DNA from: 66-474 sp035688305
Lineage (GTDB): Bacteria; Pseudomonadota; Gammaproteobacteria; Xanthomonadales; Rhodanobacteraceae
DNA: 48,133 bases
Assembly (NCBI GenBank): GCA_035688305.1
Contig: DASSNC010000062.1
Span: 1-48,133 of the forward strand
Reading direction: 5' to 3'
In this document: positions 1 to 8,973 of the stretch, piece by piece
Layout: the number at the start of each line of letters is the position of its first letter
How positions within the stretch are numbered: position 1 is the stretch's first letter
The notes under the pieces: model-generated
Seen by the model: only the letters and a program-made list of their open reading frames with translations
Database searches by the model: none
What the model was told of the DNA's origin: nothing
Program-made: the position numbers and the translations under genes

Positions 1-117
1 GCCCGCGATGCCCATTGGCGCGCCATCGTCACCGTGGGTGACCTGCAGACTGCGAAGCAGCCGGATACCGGCGCCAAGGCGACGCCAGCGCCGGCCAGTT
101 CCGCGGGCGGGCACTGA
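1..117 (+). CDS. C-terminal fragment of an unidentified protein (5' end outside window)
   Basis: An open frame runs from the first base of the window to a TGA at 115-117. It encodes 38 residues that end in an Ala/Pro/Ser-rich tail. It lies on the same strand as lptM-dapF and stops about 90 bases before lptM. The part before the tail (HWRAIVTVGDLQTAK) looks like ordinary protein, but I do not recognise a family. It could also be chance coding potential in GC-rich DNA, since the upstream part is missing. Confidence 0.35.
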   Translation, partial: ARDAHWRAIVTVGDLQTAKQPDTGAKATPAPASSAGGH

Positions 118-172
118 CGCCAGCACCACGCCGAGGCCGAGCCAGGGATGGCTCGCCCGGAATCACCACCCT

Positions 173-178
173 TATACT
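173..178 (+). promoter_or_regulatory. Possible -10 box upstream of lptM-dapF
   Basis: TATACT is an AT-rich hexamer in very GC-rich surroundings, 30 bases before the lptM start codon, and matches five of six consensus -10 positions. No convincing -35 box sits 17 bases upstream. This is a weak promoter candidate that would allow transcription independent of the upstream gene. Confidence 0.3.
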
Positions 179-207
179 GCCGGCACGCTTTGCCACGGGT
201 TGCCAGC

Positions 208-408
208 ATGCGCCGCCACGCGATTTCGGGACTGATGTTGCTGCTCGGCCTTGCCTTGCTCGCCGGCTGCGGACAGAAGGGTCCGCTTAGCTTGCCCGGC
301 ACCCGGCCTGACGTCGCATCACCCGCCGCGCCGGCGGCAGCGCCGTCGCCCCAACCGGCACCCGCCGCCTCGGTGCCGCCACCGGCAGCTTCCGGCAGCA
401 CGAACTGA
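208..408 (+). CDS. lptM: LPS translocon maturation chaperone LptM (YifL/LppL-like small lipoprotein)
   Basis: This is a 66-residue lipoprotein. A short basic N-terminus and hydrophobic stretch lead to the lipobox LLAGC, followed at once by GQKGPL, the hallmark of the LptM/YifL family, then a Pro/Ala-rich tail. Family members are outer-membrane lipoproteins that help LptD fold and form its disulfides. The ATG at 208 puts the signal sequence directly at the N-terminus; an upstream in-frame ATG at 148 would add 20 residues that do not look like a signal and is disfavoured. The stop abuts the dapF start, so the two are probably co-transcribed, as in many gammaproteobacteria. Confidence 0.85.
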   Translation: MRRHAISGLMLLLGLALLAGCGQKGPLSLPGTRPDVASPAAPAAAPSPQPAPAASVPPPAASGSTN

Positions 409-1257
409 ATGCCCAACCGCATGGGCCTGCGCTTCACCAAGATGCACGGACTGGGCAACGACTTCGTGGTGCTGGACGCCCGCGCTGCGCCGTTGCCACT
501 GAGTGACACCGACGTTCGCGCCATGGCCGATCGCCACACCGGAATCGGCTTTGATCAGCTGCTGGTCATCGAAGCCACGCGCAATCCCGCGTGCGTCGCC
601 GCTTATTCGATCCGCAACGCCGATGGTTCGTTCGCGGAGCAATGCGGCAACGGCGCGCGCTGCATCGGCGCGTGGCTGCACCGCGCAGGCGCGCTCGCCA
701 TCGGCGCAGATGCGCGCCTGGAAAGTCCCGCCGGCGTGATCGGCATGCACCTCGTCGACGAAAGCACGGTCACGGTCGAAATGGGTGTGCCGGTATTCGA
801 GCCTGCGCGAATTCCATTCGACGCATCGGCCGCCGCCAACGTGTATCCGCTCGACATCGCGGGCGCGACGATCGAAATCGCGGCGGTGTCGATGGGCAAC
901 CCGCACGCGGTGCTGCAGGTCGCCGACCTCGCCGATCCGCGTATCGACCGGCTTGGCCCGGCCATCACTGCACACCCGCGCTTTCCGCAGGGCGCCAACG
1001 CCGGCTTTGCGCAGGTCGTCAATCGCTCGCACATTCGGCTGCGCGTGCACGAGCGCGGCGCGGGCTGGACGCAGGCCTGCGGCAGCGGCGCTTGCGCGGC
1101 GGTCGCGGCGCTGCGTCAAGCAGATGCAGTCGCCGACCAGGTGCGGGTGGAACTGCCGGGTGGCGTGCTCGACATCGCATGGCAAGGTTCTGGCCACGCG
1201 TTGTGGATGACCGGTCCCGCGGCGTTCGCCTTCGACGGTGAGTGGCTGGGGACTTGA
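409..1257 (+). CDS. dapF: Diaminopimelate epimerase
   Basis: DapF is the cytoplasmic, PLP-independent racemase that converts LL- to meso-diaminopimelate for lysine and peptidoglycan synthesis. The 282-residue product has the family N-terminus (FTKMHGLGNDFVVLD) and both catalytic cysteine motifs: EQCGNGARC (Cys near residue 79) and ACGSGACAA (near 224). The first ATG at 409 follows the lptM stop directly. The ATG at 421 (MGLRFTKMHG) gives a more typical N-terminus and is an alternative. Length and motifs are normal for the family. It lies in the lptM-dapF-DUF484-xerC cluster. Confidence 0.97.
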   Translation: MPNRMGLRFTKMHGLGNDFVVLDARAAPLPLSDTDVRAMADRHTGIGFDQLLVIEATRNPACVAAYSIRNADGSFAEQCGNGARCIGAWLHRAGALAIGADARLESPAGVIGMHLVDESTVTVEMGVPVFEPARIPFDASAAANVYPLDIAGATIEIAAVSMGNPHAVLQVADLADPRIDRLGPAITAHPRFPQGANAGFAQVVNRSHIRLRVHERGAGWTQACGSGACAAVAALRQADAVADQVRVELPGGVLDIAWQGSGHALWMTGPAAFAFDGEWLGT

Positions 1258-1279
1258 AGACGGCCGTTTGAAAGCAGTT

Positions 1280-1340
1280 GACACGGATACAGGCGGATAA
1301 CCGCGGATACAGCCTTTCAACATCCGCCCTGATCCGTGTC
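1280..1340. repeat. Intergenic inverted repeat between dapF and DUF484
   Basis: Two 19-base arms at 1280-1298 and 1322-1340 are inverted complements at 16 of 19 positions, built from GACACGGAT and GGCGGAT words. A third related word (CGCGGATAC) lies between them. The pattern of alternating GGAT/ATCC words resembles dispersed intergenic hairpin repeats. The element fills much of the 157-base gap inside an otherwise compact operon and would form a strong RNA hairpin there. Confidence 0.6.
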
Positions 1341-1414
1341 GAAGGCGTTCCGCGTTTGCGTTCGCGCGTGCAAACAACCAAACTTTGCGACAGTTCCCGA
1401 CCGGCCCGCCGCGC

Positions 1415-2104
1415 ATGCCCGATCTGACCCTGAAGCAAAGCCTGCAAGCGATGGACATCGCCGAATACCTGCGCGAGCACCCACGCTTCCTGGAACACTT
1501 CCCGGATATCGCCAGCGAACTGGTGATCCCGCGCGAAAGCGGCCCGGCGGCGTCGCTGGCCGCATACCAACTGGAAGCGTTGCGCGCACGCAACCACGAA
1601 CTCAACCAGCGCCTCGCGGACCTGGTCGCCGTCGCGGCCGACAATGAACAATTGGTGGTGCGCGTGCACACGCTCACCGTCGGTCTGCTGCGCGACGCGA
1701 CACTCGCCGACACCTGCAAGAGTTTCGTCGGCGCACTCAACGAAGATTTCCATACCGCGCTGGTGCGGCTGGTGCTGTTTCGCGAAGCGCCGGAGCTGGC
1801 GGCGGCAGCGTGGTTCATCGGCGTGCCGCAGGGCCCCGACGCGCTGCCGCAATTCGCGGATTTCCTGAAGCGCGGCGACCCTGCCTGCGGGCGTCTGGCC
1901 CCGGACAAACTCGAGCGGTTGTTCGGCACGGAAGCGGGCCAGGTCCAGTCGGTCGCACTGCTCAAGATCGGTGCGCAAGGCATGCTCGCACTCGGCAGCG
2001 ACGACGCCAACCGTTTCCACCCCGGCATCGGCACGATCTTCCTGAAACTGATTGCACAGGCGCTGGATGCAGCCATTTCGCGCTTCCCCACCGAGGCGAA
2101 ATGA
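1415..2104 (+). CDS. DUF484 family protein
   Basis: This is a 229-residue protein of the DUF484 family, which is almost always located between dapF and xerC in gammaproteobacteria. The family has a GAF-like fold and no established biochemical role. Visible features are an N-terminal helical part (EYLREHPRFLEHFPDIASEL), a probable coiled-coil around residues 50-75, and a C-terminal GAF-like part that ends in the conserved MLALGSDDANRFHPGIGT. ATG 1415 is chosen; an upstream TTG at 1385 would only add Pro-rich residues. The stop overlaps the xerC start as ATGA, indicating translational coupling. Confidence 0.9.
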   Translation: MPDLTLKQSLQAMDIAEYLREHPRFLEHFPDIASELVIPRESGPAASLAAYQLEALRARNHELNQRLADLVAVAADNEQLVVRVHTLTVGLLRDATLADTCKSFVGALNEDFHTALVRLVLFREAPELAAAAWFIGVPQGPDALPQFADFLKRGDPACGRLAPDKLERLFGTEAGQVQSVALLKIGAQGMLALGSDDANRFHPGIGTIFLKLIAQALDAAISRFPTEAK

Positions 2105-2991
2105 GCGATCCGCTGGCCGATGACGTCGCCCGATTCCTGGACTACCTCAAGGTCGAGCGGCGCTACTCGTCCGGCACACTGCGCAACTACGGCCACGCGC
2201 TGGATGCGCTGACGCGTTTCGCCGAATCGCTGTCACTCGCAAGCTGGAACGAACTGCGCAGCGAGCAAGTGCAAACCCTGGTCGCCAACGAGCATCGCCG
2301 CGGTCTCGAACCGCCGTCGTTGCGCGCGATGTTGTCGGCCTACCGCAGCTTCTTCCGTTTTCTCGCGCGCGACGGCACGCTCAACAACAATCCCGCCGCC
2401 GGCGTGCGCACACCCAAGGTCCGGCGCAAGTTGCCCGAAGTGCTGGACGTGGACGAAGTCGCGACCCTGGTCGAAGTGGACGCCAGCGATCCGCTGGCGC
2501 TGCGCGACCATGCAATGCTGGAACTCCTGTATTCAAGCGGCCTGCGCGTATCCGAACTGTGCGGCGTGCGCTGGCGTGATCTCGATGTCGATGAAGGCCT
2601 GGTGCGCGTCACCGGCAAGGGCAACAAGACCCGGATCGTGCCGGTGGGACGACAAGCCTTGGCCGCGCTGGCGGCGTTGCGCGATTCGCAACCCGCGGCC
2701 GCGGACGATCCGGTGCTGCGCGGTCGTGGCGAACACGCACTGACGGCGGGCGCGGTGCGCGCAGCGATCAAGCGTCGCGCGCGCAGCCAGGGCGTGTGGA
2801 AGCGCGTGTACCCGCATCTGCTGCGGCACTCTTGCGCGTCGCACCTGCTGGAGTCATCGGGCAACCTGCGTGCGGTGCAGGAGATGCTGGGCCATGCCGA
2901 CATCGGCACCACCCAGATTTATACCCACCTCGATTTCCAACACCTCGCCAAGGTCTACGATGCCGCCCACCCGCGCGCCAAGCGCAAGTAG
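2101..2991 (+). CDS. xerC: Tyrosine recombinase XerC
   Basis: XerC acts with XerD at dif to resolve chromosome dimers during division. The 296-residue product has an N-terminal SAM-like core-binding domain (about 1-90) and a C-terminal catalytic domain. The full active-site set is visible: Arg149 (SSGLRVSEL), Lys173 (TGKGNKTR), His239 and Arg242 (HLLRH), His265 (LGHADIGTTQIYTH) and nucleophile Tyr274. The start ATG at 2101 overlaps the DUF484 stop by four bases. Longer readings would run back through DUF484 in another frame and are rejected. In many xanthomonads hslVU follows directly; here three genes intervene. Confidence 0.97.
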   Translation: MSDPLADDVARFLDYLKVERRYSSGTLRNYGHALDALTRFAESLSLASWNELRSEQVQTLVANEHRRGLEPPSLRAMLSAYRSFFRFLARDGTLNNNPAAGVRTPKVRRKLPEVLDVDEVATLVEVDASDPLALRDHAMLELLYSSGLRVSELCGVRWRDLDVDEGLVRVTGKGNKTRIVPVGRQALAALAALRDSQPAAADDPVLRGRGEHALTAGAVRAAIKRRARSQGVWKRVYPHLLRHSCASHLLESSGNLRAVQEMLGHADIGTTQIYTHLDFQHLAKVYDAAHPRAKRK

Positions 2992-3078
2992 CCGACAGGC
3001 CGCCGGGCGCCGAAGCCGCCGGCAGCGTGTCGCGCAAAGCGTGCGGTGTTTGCGCCGATCCGGTCGCGCGGAAACCTC

Positions 3079-4164
3079 ATGCCAATGACCATCAAGGTTC
3101 GGGCACTCGCCGTGGCACTCTGCATGGCATGTCTATCACCTGGCGCAATGTCGGAGCCGGCGTCGCGCCCGGCGCCGTCCGGGCATGCCGTCACCCTGGG
3201 AACGGTCGTGGTGACCGGCGTCGTGCCCGGTCCGGCACTCTGGAAGGTCAGCAAGGACGGCCACGTGATGTGGGTGCTCGGGATCACCTCCCCGCTGCCC
3301 AGGCACATCCACTGGGACTCAACCAACGTGGATCACCTGATTGCCACGTCCGGACAGGTGCTCGAACCGCCGGGGTACTCCTTGTACCTGCAGGATGATG
3401 GCTCCGGGGAGGCCGTCACCGTGCAGGCCCTCGACCGCGCCAAGGTGCTTCCGGCGGGCAAGACGTTGCAAGACGTCCTGCCGCCCGACCTGTACGAGCG
3501 CTGGATCGTTGCCAGGAAAAAATACCTGCACGGCCCGCGCGGCTGGGGCGTGAACCACCTGCGTCCGATTCTCGCCGCGACCGAGCTGTACGACGCCGCG
3601 CTCAGCCGCACCGACCTGACCCCGACCGGGATGGTCGAAGATGCCGTCCAGCGCGCCGCGCGCAAGCACGGTGTGCCGACCGTCAGCACCGAGTACGTGT
3701 TGCAGATCAAGCACGCCAACCAGAACCTGAAACATTTCACGCAAGCTTCCGACGAGGGCCTGCAGTGCATGCGCAGTACGCTCGACGCGATCGATCGAAA
3801 CTTCCCGCAAGCCACGGCGATGGCCAACGCCTGGTCCACCGGAGACTTGCCGACACTCCGGACGTTGCTGTCGGCCAAGCAGCACGATCCCTGCATGTCT
3901 GAATACAGCGACATGTGGGGGATCAGCGACATCTCGGAGCGGGTGCGGCTTGCCTGGGTCACGGCGGCGAAGCAGGCGTTATCACGGCACGCCCAATCGG
4001 TCGCCCTGCTCCCCATGACCGACCTGACATCGGGCGACAGTTACCTTGGCACGCTTGCGCAGGACGGCTATTCGGTGCTGGCGCCCACGTCGTGGTCGGA
4101 ACAGCCGGTCGATCCGCCGGCGGCGGCGCCCGCACCGGCGGCGACGTCAGGTCAAACGCCGTAG
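3079..4164 (+). CDS. TraB/GumN family secreted protein
   Basis: This 361-residue exported protein has a signal peptide (IKVRALAVALCMACLSPGAMS). After it come GTVVVTGVVPGPALWKVS and WVLGITSPLPRHIHWDS, the conserved start of the TraB/GumN domain. The family is related to TIKI-type metalloproteases and typically has a GxxH motif; here the matching position reads GITS, so the His is replaced by Ser. The stretch TVVVTG resembles the TonB box of the receptor encoded 2 kb away. The C-terminus is Pro/Ala-rich. ATG 3079 puts the signal at the N-terminus (ATG 3085 is also possible). Its 3' end overlaps the convergent sulfotransferase gene by 13 bases. Function unknown. Confidence 0.8.
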   Translation: MPMTIKVRALAVALCMACLSPGAMSEPASRPAPSGHAVTLGTVVVTGVVPGPALWKVSKDGHVMWVLGITSPLPRHIHWDSTNVDHLIATSGQVLEPPGYSLYLQDDGSGEAVTVQALDRAKVLPAGKTLQDVLPPDLYERWIVARKKYLHGPRGWGVNHLRPILAATELYDAALSRTDLTPTGMVEDAVQRAARKHGVPTVSTEYVLQIKHANQNLKHFTQASDEGLQCMRSTLDAIDRNFPQATAMANAWSTGDLPTLRTLLSAKQHDPCMSEYSDMWGISDISERVRLAWVTAAKQALSRHAQSVALLPMTDLTSGDSYLGTLAQDGYSVLAPTSWSEQPVDPPAAAPAPAATSGQTP

Positions 4165-6017
4165 CCGAAGCGTTCGATCCACGGTCGCAGCACCGGCAGC
4201 ACCGGTTCGAAGTGCTCGCGATACGCGTGCCAGCGGCCCACCGATTTGCGATCCACCGGAGCGGTGACGCGTGCGTAGCTGGGCGTGGCGATGAAGCCCT
4301 TGCGTTGCGCGTGGCCAGCGAAGTCGAGCATCGGGGATGCATCATCAAGACCCAGAAAGCCCCCAAGCCGGGTCACCTCGCCCGCGGGATCATCGACCGC
4401 TGCCTCGTAACGCCACTCATGCACATGCGGACGAAACACTTCGAGGTGCGCGCTGCATTGTTCAAACGCCACCGCATAGCCACGCGCGAGTCGTGGCAGC
4501 GTCGAGCACATCACCATGAAGGCCGGCGAGCGGAACGCCTGCATGTAACAACTCAGCAACACGTCGCAGGGATGCCGCAGGCACAGGATGATGCGTGCGT
4601 CCGGGAACAGCCGCAGGATCAGCGGCAGGCACAGCATGTTGAGCGGGTTCTTGTCGACCAGCCGGCGCCGGCCCAGATCGGGCAAGGTGTCGTGGACCAG
4701 TCGCCAATAGACCGCGCGCAATTGGTCCGCATCGTCCTGGCTCAGTTCGGCAAGATCGTCCGGATAACGCTGTCCCGCGTGCTCCATGCGTTCGATCAGC
4801 TGGTAAACAAAGCCGCGTTCATCCATTGAACGGAAATCCGGATGCGCATCCAGCATCTGCTCCAGCATGGTGGTGCCCGAACGCGGGAAGCCGATCACGA
4901 ACACCGGACTCGCTGGCGTAGCTGGATACTCCAGCGGCTTCCACGCGGCGCGCGCGGCGGCGTCCACGCTCCGGGCGGCCATCGGCAGGGGCTGGCCACC
5001 ATCGGGATCCAGGCGCTCCGGACTGGCCTGCTGCGCAACCCGCAGTTGCGCCGCGTGGGCGATTGCGAGTGCCTGCCAGGCATCCCGATACCGGGCTTGC
5101 CGGTCATGCGCCGCAGCCAGGCCGAACGCGCCACTGGCACGAATCCCATCATCACTGGCGGCGTCCAGCACACGCTGGTACAACGTCGCCGCATCCGTGT
5201 AACGTGCCTCGCGCAGTGCCACCACGGCATGGGCTTGCCAACCGTCGATGCGCACCTGATCGGCATCCGGCGGCAATGCGTCCAACGCCTCCAGCGGTAA
5301 CTGATCCAACTCCCCTCGCGCACGTTCACGCAAATTGTTCCGCTCGTACAACGCCACGCGTTGCGCCGTGAAGCGCAATCGCATTGGTTCGGCCGCCGGT
5401 CCTTCCGGCAAGCGCGCCCGCGCCAATACGTTCAGCGCCGTGTCGAGGCGTCCCAGCACGGACAATATCGAAGCCAACACCAGCGCTTGCTCGGCCGGCT
5501 GCGGTGGCCAGTCGCCAGCGCCTTCCAGCATCGCCTCCTCGCCCTCGATGTTGCCGCAGACGTGGCAGGCGTGGGCCGCCTCCAGCCGCGCCTCGATGAA
5601 CTGCGGTGCAAGCCGCACCGCATCCAGCAGCACGTCGCGCGCCGCCGCCCAGCGCTGCTGCTGGATGTAGAGCAGGCCGAGGTTGTAGTGCACCTCGGCA
5701 TCGCCCGGCGCCAGCGCTTGCGCTTTCCGCAACGCCTGCTCCGATGCCGCAAGGTCGCCGGCCTGGCGAAAGGCCACGCCAAGGTTGTTCCAGTATTGGG
5801 AGACGTCCGGCCGCAAGCGGGTCAGGCGCAGCAAGGCCTCGGCGGCGTCGCCATGGCGATGCGCCTGCTGGTACGCCAGACCGAGCAGCGCCAGCACCAG
5901 TTCGGATTCAGCCGCGGGCGCTTGCGCATCCCGTGCGAGCGCGATCACCCGATCGGACTGGCCTGCGTTCCACGCAGCCATCATGGACTGGGCAAGGTCG
6001 TCGTCTGGCGCCGGCAT
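4152..6017 (-). CDS. TPR-containing sulfotransferase
   Basis: A 621-residue protein. Roughly the first 330 residues are tetratricopeptide-like helical repeats (WNNLGVAFRQAGDLAASEQA; VHYNLGLLYIQQQRWAAARD), followed by a sulfotransferase domain. PVFVIGFPRSGTTMLEQML is the 5'-phosphosulfate loop, and RIILCLRHPCDVLLSCYMQ fits the 3'-phosphate-binding region for PAPS. The family transfers sulfate to a hydroxyl or amine acceptor; the acceptor cannot be told from sequence. No signal peptide is seen, so it should be cytoplasmic. It lies on the same strand as, and downstream of, the TonB-receptor gene, but a strong terminator between them suggests separate or attenuated transcription. It converges with the TraB/GumN gene. 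Confidence 0.88.
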   Translation of the reverse strand: MPAPDDDLAQSMMAAWNAGQSDRVIALARDAQAPAAESELVLALLGLAYQQAHRHGDAAEALLRLTRLRPDVSQYWNNLGVAFRQAGDLAASEQALRKAQALAPGDAEVHYNLGLLYIQQQRWAAARDVLLDAVRLAPQFIEARLEAAHACHVCGNIEGEEAMLEGAGDWPPQPAEQALVLASILSVLGRLDTALNVLARARLPEGPAAEPMRLRFTAQRVALYERNNLRERARGELDQLPLEALDALPPDADQVRIDGWQAHAVVALREARYTDAATLYQRVLDAASDDGIRASGAFGLAAAHDRQARYRDAWQALAIAHAAQLRVAQQASPERLDPDGGQPLPMAARSVDAAARAAWKPLEYPATPASPVFVIGFPRSGTTMLEQMLDAHPDFRSMDERGFVYQLIERMEHAGQRYPDDLAELSQDDADQLRAVYWRLVHDTLPDLGRRRLVDKNPLNMLCLPLILRLFPDARIILCLRHPCDVLLSCYMQAFRSPAFMVMCSTLPRLARGYAVAFEQCSAHLEVFRPHVHEWRYEAAVDDPAGEVTRLGGFLGLDDASPMLDFAGHAQRKGFIATPSYARVTAPVDRKSVGRWHAYREHFEPVLPVLRPWIERFGYGV

Positions 6018-6056
6018 GCAGGACGGATCCGTTGCGGTAACTATTCGAGTGTAGCC

Positions 6057-6087
6057 AAAAAAAGGGCGCCGCTTGCACGGCGCCCTT
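6057..6087 (-). terminator. Rho-independent terminator of the TonB-dependent receptor gene
   Basis: A perfect 10-bp stem (AAGGGCGCCG with CGGCGCCCTT, six-base loop) is followed on the minus strand by a seven-T run. It sits 25 bases past the receptor stop codon. This is a textbook intrinsic terminator for leftward transcription. Confidence 0.9.
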
Positions 6088-6111
6088 GTGCGTTGCCGCG
6101 ACGAAGGCGGC

Positions 6112-8973
6112 TCAGAATCTCAGCGTCGCGCGCGCCCAGTAGTACGTCCCCACCATGTCATAGGTGGCGGTGTCGACGTTCATCTGGCCATTCTGGTAAT
6201 ACAACGGCGGCTTCTTGCCGAAGATGTTGTCAACGCCCGCATCGAGGCGCGTATGCAACGACGGCATCGCATAGCCGACCTGCAGGTCGTTGTAGACCAC
6301 CGACGCCTGCGGGATGCTCGCATTGGTCAAGGCATCTGCCTGCAGCGCGGTCACCGGGCTGATGTAACGCGTACGCCACTGCGCGTCCCAGCTGTTGCGC
6401 TGCCAGTTCAACGTCGCCGTGGCGCGCCAGCGCGCAATGTTGCCAAACTGGTGATCCAGCGTGCCGGCGAGGTGGGCCGTGGTGCTGCCGGGTTGGCCCG
6501 GCGTGGCGGTGTTGTTGAAGGTGGAAATATAGGTCGTCGCGAAGCCGACCTTGAAGTCACCCGGATTCACGCTGCCGAAGTTGAAATGCGGAAGCTTGTA
6601 GTTGAACGTGAAGTCGATGCCGCTGGTGCTCAAGGTGCCGAGATTCACGACCGGTGTGTCGATCACGAACACCTGGCCCGGGTTCCGCGTGGTCGTGTCC
6701 TGGCGATGGATGAATCCGCAGAACGGGCTCGCGTTGTTGTTGAAGCACGCGTTCACGACGTTGATCCCCGAGATCGGCACCAGGGTGTCATACAGGTAGA
6801 TGTGCCAGAAATCGAGGCTGGTATTCACGCCAGGCGCCCACGCAGGGTCATAGACCAGGCCGAAGTCCATCGACTTGCCGTGCTCGGGCTTGAGGTTCTC
6901 GCCCACCACCCGCGCGCCCGAATAGAACGTGTTGACCTGGGCGATGTCGTTGCCGGTCCAGTTCACCGGCACGTATTGGCACGCGGCCGAATGTTGCGCA
7001 AGTTCCGCCGCCGAGAGGCCCACGCAGGGGTCGTTCAGGGTCGGCTGGACCAGCGAGCGGCCGTTGTAAAGCTGGTCGAGGTCCGGCGCCCGGAATACCT
7101 GGGTGGCAGTGCCGCGCACCAGCAGGTCCTGGATCGGACGCCATTCGATGGCGACCTTCCAGTTGGTGGTGGATCCGGCGCTGTTGTAATCCGAATAACG
7201 CACGCCCACGTCCACGTTCAGCGAATGCGCACCGGGCACATCCTTCAACAGCGGGATCAGGGTTTCGCCATACACCTCGCGCACCACGTCACTGCCGCGG
7301 CCCGGCGAACCGCAGGCTTCCTGCAGAATCGCGCAAGTCGTCGTCACCGGGTCGAGGATCGCGAAGGAATCGACGGTGTAGTTCATGGTCTGCTTGCGCA
7401 CGGAGGCGCCGACCGACAACTGCATCGGGCCCGCCGGCAGATCGGCAACGTCGCCGCTGGCACCGGCCGAGATCTGGCGCAGCGATTCGAACTTCTCGTA
7501 GGTCGCGGTCAATGCGCCGGCGGCCAGCGCCGGGCCATTGTTGGCCTGGTCGAAAATGTTGGCGCCTGCGTCGATGGCCGCCTGCAGGTCCGGAATCGAC
7601 AGTTCGTTTTCGTCGCGCTGGGTGCGCGCAGTGTGGCCGTAATTGAGGGTGACGTTCCAGAGCCAACTGCTGTCCCCGATTGCACCCCTCAGACCGGCGA
7701 TCGCCTGACCCGTGGACGTGGTGTACGGATGCAAGCGGGTACCGGCGCCGGTGAGGCGTGTCTGGAAGGTATAGCCGCTGTTGGGATCGCCGGGCAGTAT
7801 GTTCTGGCTGAAGGTGACCCCGAATGGATTGAATGGCGCAGTCGACGGAATGATCAGCCCGTCACCGGTGCCCACCGGCGCGGCGGCGTCCTGCCCTGCC
7901 GACGAGGTGTGGTTGTAGAACGCGTCAATGAAGGCCGTGATGTTGTCGGTCAGGTCGAAGCTGCCCAGCACGAAGCCGTTGGCGCGCTTTTGCGAAACCT
8001 GGATGTAGTTGAATGCGGCGTAGTTGAACGTGTCATCCGGGGTCCGGCAGCGGTAGTCGGCCAGGCTGGTGCCGTCGCCACTGGCAAGCGTCACCTGGTT
8101 GAACGGGGGACAGTTGAATTGCCCGGCGAGCGAAGGCGGAATCTGCATTCGGCCGGTCGGGATGGAACTCGACCCCGCCACGCTGACCTGCCCACCGTAG
8201 AGGTACAACTGCGCCTTGGAAAAGTCGCGGCGGGTGGCCGGCAGCGCATCGTACTTGTTGTAACCGAGGCCACCGACGATGCTGTATCTGCCGCCGCTGT
8301 GGCCGAGGGTCAGTTCGAAGCCGTGTCGCTGGCCATCGCGATGACTGGAAATGCCGTCATTGAGGGTGATCTCGGCGCCTTCGAAGTGCTTGCGCAGGAT
8401 GAAGTTGACCACACCCCCGACGGCATCGGAGCCGTAGGTCGTCGAGGCACCCGACGCCTGCACGTCGACGCGTTCGATCATGCTCTCGGGAATCAGGTTC
8501 ATGTCGGCATTCAGCATGCGCTGGCCATCGATCAGCACCAGCGTGCGGCCCGTGCCGAGACCGCGCAACGAAACGCGTGACGCGCCGTCGCCGCCTTCCG
8601 TCAACGGACTGGCGACACCGCCACCGTTGCTGTTGTTGTGGGTATTGGTGGCATTGCCGGCGATGCTCGGCAACTGCTGGAGCACGTCGCCCAGGGTCGG
8701 CTTGCCGGAATTGGCGATGTCCTGGCGATCGATTTTCACCACCGGGCTTGCGGTCTCGAGATCGACGCGCCGGATCAACGACCCGGTGACCACCACGGCC
8801 TGCAGCGTCTTGGTCTTGCCCTTGTCGTTCGTCGCATTGGCCGGTTGCGCTTGCGCGGCCGCGGCGGCGGGTGTGGCCGGCTGCTGCGCTTGCGCGACAC
8901 CGGCTGCGGTGATGAGGCCCGCCGTCAACGCCACGCGTACGGCCAACGACAAGCGATTCATGTTCTGGTTCAT
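6112..8973 (-). CDS. TonB-dependent outer-membrane receptor
   Basis: This 953-residue precursor has a signal peptide (LAVRVALTAGLITAAGVAQAQ) and a TonB-box/plug start (TLQAVVVTGSLIRRVDLE). The plug domain follows (DVLQQLPSIAG; RVSLRGLGTGRTLVLIDGQR; VGGVVNFILRK), then a 22-strand-type barrel that ends in the aromatic YYWARATLRF expected for outer-membrane insertion. Such receptors import siderophores, glycans, peptides or vitamins using TonB energy; the substrate is not predictable here. The start ATG at 8973 follows a GGGGAT ribosome site; the frame extends upstream without a signal-like sequence. It is divergent from hslV across a 268-base gap and ends at a strong terminator. Confidence 0.95.
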   Translation of the reverse strand: MNQNMNRLSLAVRVALTAGLITAAGVAQAQQPATPAAAAAQAQPANATNDKGKTKTLQAVVVTGSLIRRVDLETASPVVKIDRQDIANSGKPTLGDVLQQLPSIAGNATNTHNNSNGGGVASPLTEGGDGASRVSLRGLGTGRTLVLIDGQRMLNADMNLIPESMIERVDVQASGASTTYGSDAVGGVVNFILRKHFEGAEITLNDGISSHRDGQRHGFELTLGHSGGRYSIVGGLGYNKYDALPATRRDFSKAQLYLYGGQVSVAGSSSIPTGRMQIPPSLAGQFNCPPFNQVTLASGDGTSLADYRCRTPDDTFNYAAFNYIQVSQKRANGFVLGSFDLTDNITAFIDAFYNHTSSAGQDAAAPVGTGDGLIIPSTAPFNPFGVTFSQNILPGDPNSGYTFQTRLTGAGTRLHPYTTSTGQAIAGLRGAIGDSSWLWNVTLNYGHTARTQRDENELSIPDLQAAIDAGANIFDQANNGPALAAGALTATYEKFESLRQISAGASGDVADLPAGPMQLSVGASVRKQTMNYTVDSFAILDPVTTTCAILQEACGSPGRGSDVVREVYGETLIPLLKDVPGAHSLNVDVGVRYSDYNSAGSTTNWKVAIEWRPIQDLLVRGTATQVFRAPDLDQLYNGRSLVQPTLNDPCVGLSAAELAQHSAACQYVPVNWTGNDIAQVNTFYSGARVVGENLKPEHGKSMDFGLVYDPAWAPGVNTSLDFWHIYLYDTLVPISGINVVNACFNNNASPFCGFIHRQDTTTRNPGQVFVIDTPVVNLGTLSTSGIDFTFNYKLPHFNFGSVNPGDFKVGFATTYISTFNNTATPGQPGSTTAHLAGTLDHQFGNIARWRATATLNWQRNSWDAQWRTRYISPVTALQADALTNASIPQASVVYNDLQVGYAMPSLHTRLDAGVDNIFGKKPPLYYQNGQMNVDTATYDMVGTYYWARATLRF

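Noticed and set aside
319..2196. Long minus-strand open frame opposite dapF, DUF484 and xerC
   Set aside because: It spans three recognised genes on the other strand, has no motif and no ribosome site, and is a compositional shadow.
6073..8580. Very long open frame on the plus strand, antisense to the TonB receptor gene
   Set aside because: Low-complexity, His/Arg/Val-rich translation with no domain; it mirrors the receptor codons in GC-rich DNA, where stop codons are rare.
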